NCBI RefSeq assembly: GCF_030654605.1 | Contig: NZ_JAURXB010000073.1 | Location: 1 to 64,000 of the forward strand | Origin: Bradyrhizobium sp. | GTDB taxonomy: Bacteria; Pseudomonadota; Alphaproteobacteria; Rhizobiales; Xanthobacteraceae | Direction of reading: 5' to 3' | Length of the DNA stretch: 64,000 bases | Shown: positions 63,129 through 64,000 of the stretch, piece after piece | How the letters are laid out: each line of letters opens with the position of its first letter | Position numbering within the stretch: position 1 is the first letter of the stretch | Notes under the pieces: generated by a model | What the model saw: only the letters and a program-made list of their open reading frames with translations | Told to the model about the DNA's origin: nothing | The model's database searches: none | Made by a program: the position numbers and the translations under genes

Positions 63129-64000
63129 TCACCCCTTGCGCATCTTGGCGAGCAGGAAGTTGTCGTAATAGTTCTCCGCGATCTGCGTGTAGGAGAGCAC
63201 TTCCTTCATGTACGCGTCGTGGCTGTCCTTGGTCTTCTTGAACAGCGGGCTCTTCCCGGCGATCTCGTTCAGATGGTCCTGCGTGGCCTGGTAGCAGGCT
63301 TCCATGACCGGCTGCGGGAACGCGCGCAGCTCCGCGCCACCGGCGATCAGGCGTTTCAGGGCCGCCGGATTGACGCTGTCATATTTCTCGATCATCCAGG
63401 TGCCCGCTGCCGCGCCGGCCTGGTTGAGGATGGCCTGGTACTGTTTGGGCAACGCGCTCCATTTTTCCTGATTCACGATCATGTGGAGCATGGCCCCGCC
63501 TTCCCACCAGCCCGGGAAGTAGTAGTACTTCGCTACCTTGTGGAAGCCGAGCTTCTCGTCATCATGAGGACCGACGAACTCCGCGGCGTCGATCGAACCT
63601 TTCTCGAGCGCTGAATAGACATCGCCGCCCGCGATCTGCTGCGGCACGATGCCGAGTCTGGCGAGCACATGGCCGCCCATGCCGGCGATGCGGAATTTGA
63701 GGCCTTTGAGGTCATCGACTGTCTTGATCTCCTTGCGGAACCAGCCGCCCATTTGGGTGCCGGAGTTACCGCACAGGATGGCGTGCGTCTTGAAAGGGGC
63801 CAGCGCTTCGTTGACGAGTTCGGCGCCGCCGCCGAACGTCCACCAGGAATGCTGATGGCGATGGTTCATGCCGAAGGGCGCGCCGGTGGCATAGGTCAGC
63901 GCCGGCTCCTTGCCGATGTAGAAATAGAGCGGGGTCTGCGCCATCTCGACGGTCGCGGTGCTCACCGCATCGAGCGCCTGCAGGCCCGGTACGATCTCGC
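63129..64000 (-). CDS. TRAP transporter solute-binding protein (DctP/TakP-like), N-terminus outside window
   Basis: The minus strand is open from the window edge to a stop at 63129 (about 290 residues visible). It has the DctP-family solute-binding pattern: KFRIAGMGGHVLARLG, AAEFVGPHDDEKLGF and PGWWEGGAMLHMIVNQ, the last like the alpha-keto-acid-binding TakP group. It captures a carboxylate in the periplasm for a DctQM permease expected outside the window. The first Met seen at 63965 is internal: open frame continues upstream of it. Confidence 0.9.
   Translation of the reverse strand, partial: EIVPGLQALDAVSTATVEMAQTPLYFYIGKEPALTYATGAPFGMNHRHQHSWWTFGGGAELVNEALAPFKTHAILCGNSGTQMGGWFRKEIKTVDDLKGLKFRIAGMGGHVLARLGIVPQQIAGGDVYSALEKGSIDAAEFVGPHDDEKLGFHKVAKYYYFPGWWEGGAMLHMIVNQEKWSALPKQYQAILNQAGAAAGTWMIEKYDSVNPAALKRLIAGGAELRAFPQPVMEACYQATQDHLNEIAGKSPLFKKTKDSHDAYMKEVLSYTQIAENYYDNFLLAKMRKG

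Overview
This is a GC-rich (roughly 65% by eye), gene-dense chromosomal window from an alphaproteobacterium. It is most probably Bradyrhizobium or a close relative in the Nitrobacteraceae. The reasons are the hmuPTUV/hmuR/hmuQ haem locus, the gene order SDR-pdxH-dnaJ-like-fabI-aroC, the xseB/dxs/tlyA neighbourhood, and several families of dispersed intergenic palindromes of the kind common in that group. I saw no rRNA, tRNA, CRISPR array, prophage or intact insertion sequence. The assignment rests on recognised protein families only; no database was searched.

Layout. 1-3.0 kb (minus): the start of a hydrogenase-4-like (Hyf) proton-pumping membrane complex, translationally coupled to a small XRE regulator whose promoter carries a palindrome over its -10 box. 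3.2-12.1 kb: a complete haem acquisition locus. hmuP-T-U-V run leftward; hmuR-hmuQ-hutX-exbB-exbD-tonB run rightward. hmuV has an in-frame TAG in its Walker B motif. 12.2-16.1 kb: small exported or accessory proteins, an aldo/keto reductase, a lipoprotein followed by a basic protein built of 34-residue repeats, and a His-rich exported peptide. 16.3-21.7 kb: a catabolic-looking group (Tat-exported amidohydrolase, a short HTH regulator, an HpaD-type extradiol dioxygenase, an FAD aromatic hydroxylase, a Bug-type solute receptor).

21.7-33.3 kb: metabolic genes (PLP aminotransferase, CPA2 antiporter, HU protein, RibB-type riboflavin enzyme, glutaryl-CoA dehydrogenase, MBL hydrolase, DUF1499 protein, LysR regulator, acyl-CoA ligase). 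33.3-39.4 kb: envelope and cofactor genes (extensin-like protein, L,D-transpeptidase, CorA, SDR, PdxH, a surface lipoprotein). 39.5-45.1 kb: a DnaJ-like chaperone, an ECF sigma/anti-sigma pair, FabI, a histidine phosphatase and AroC. 45.4-46.1 kb: a Phd/PemK-like toxin-antitoxin pair. 46.4-54.9 kb: GMC oxidoreductase, adenylate cyclase, ClpS, a Sel1-like membrane protein, a DUF1194 protein, two RNA methyltransferases and a nucleoside deoxyribosyltransferase. 55.1-60.1 kb: dxs, an integral-membrane hydrolase, xseB and an HDAC-like deacetylase. 60.3-64.0 kb: a 5'-nucleotidase, an enoyl-CoA hydratase, a 26-codon remnant of a VOC dioxygenase gene, and a TRAP receptor that runs off the end.

The best leads are the amber codon in hmuV, the lipoprotein/34-residue-repeat pair, the truncated BoxR-like regulator beside an orphan meta-cleavage enzyme, a GGAA(C/T)-N16-TGTT promoter motif shared by the ECF sigma gene and the His-rich peptide gene, and a hairpin-rich stretch after the dnaJ-like gene. 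No single locus clearly amounts to a wholly new system.
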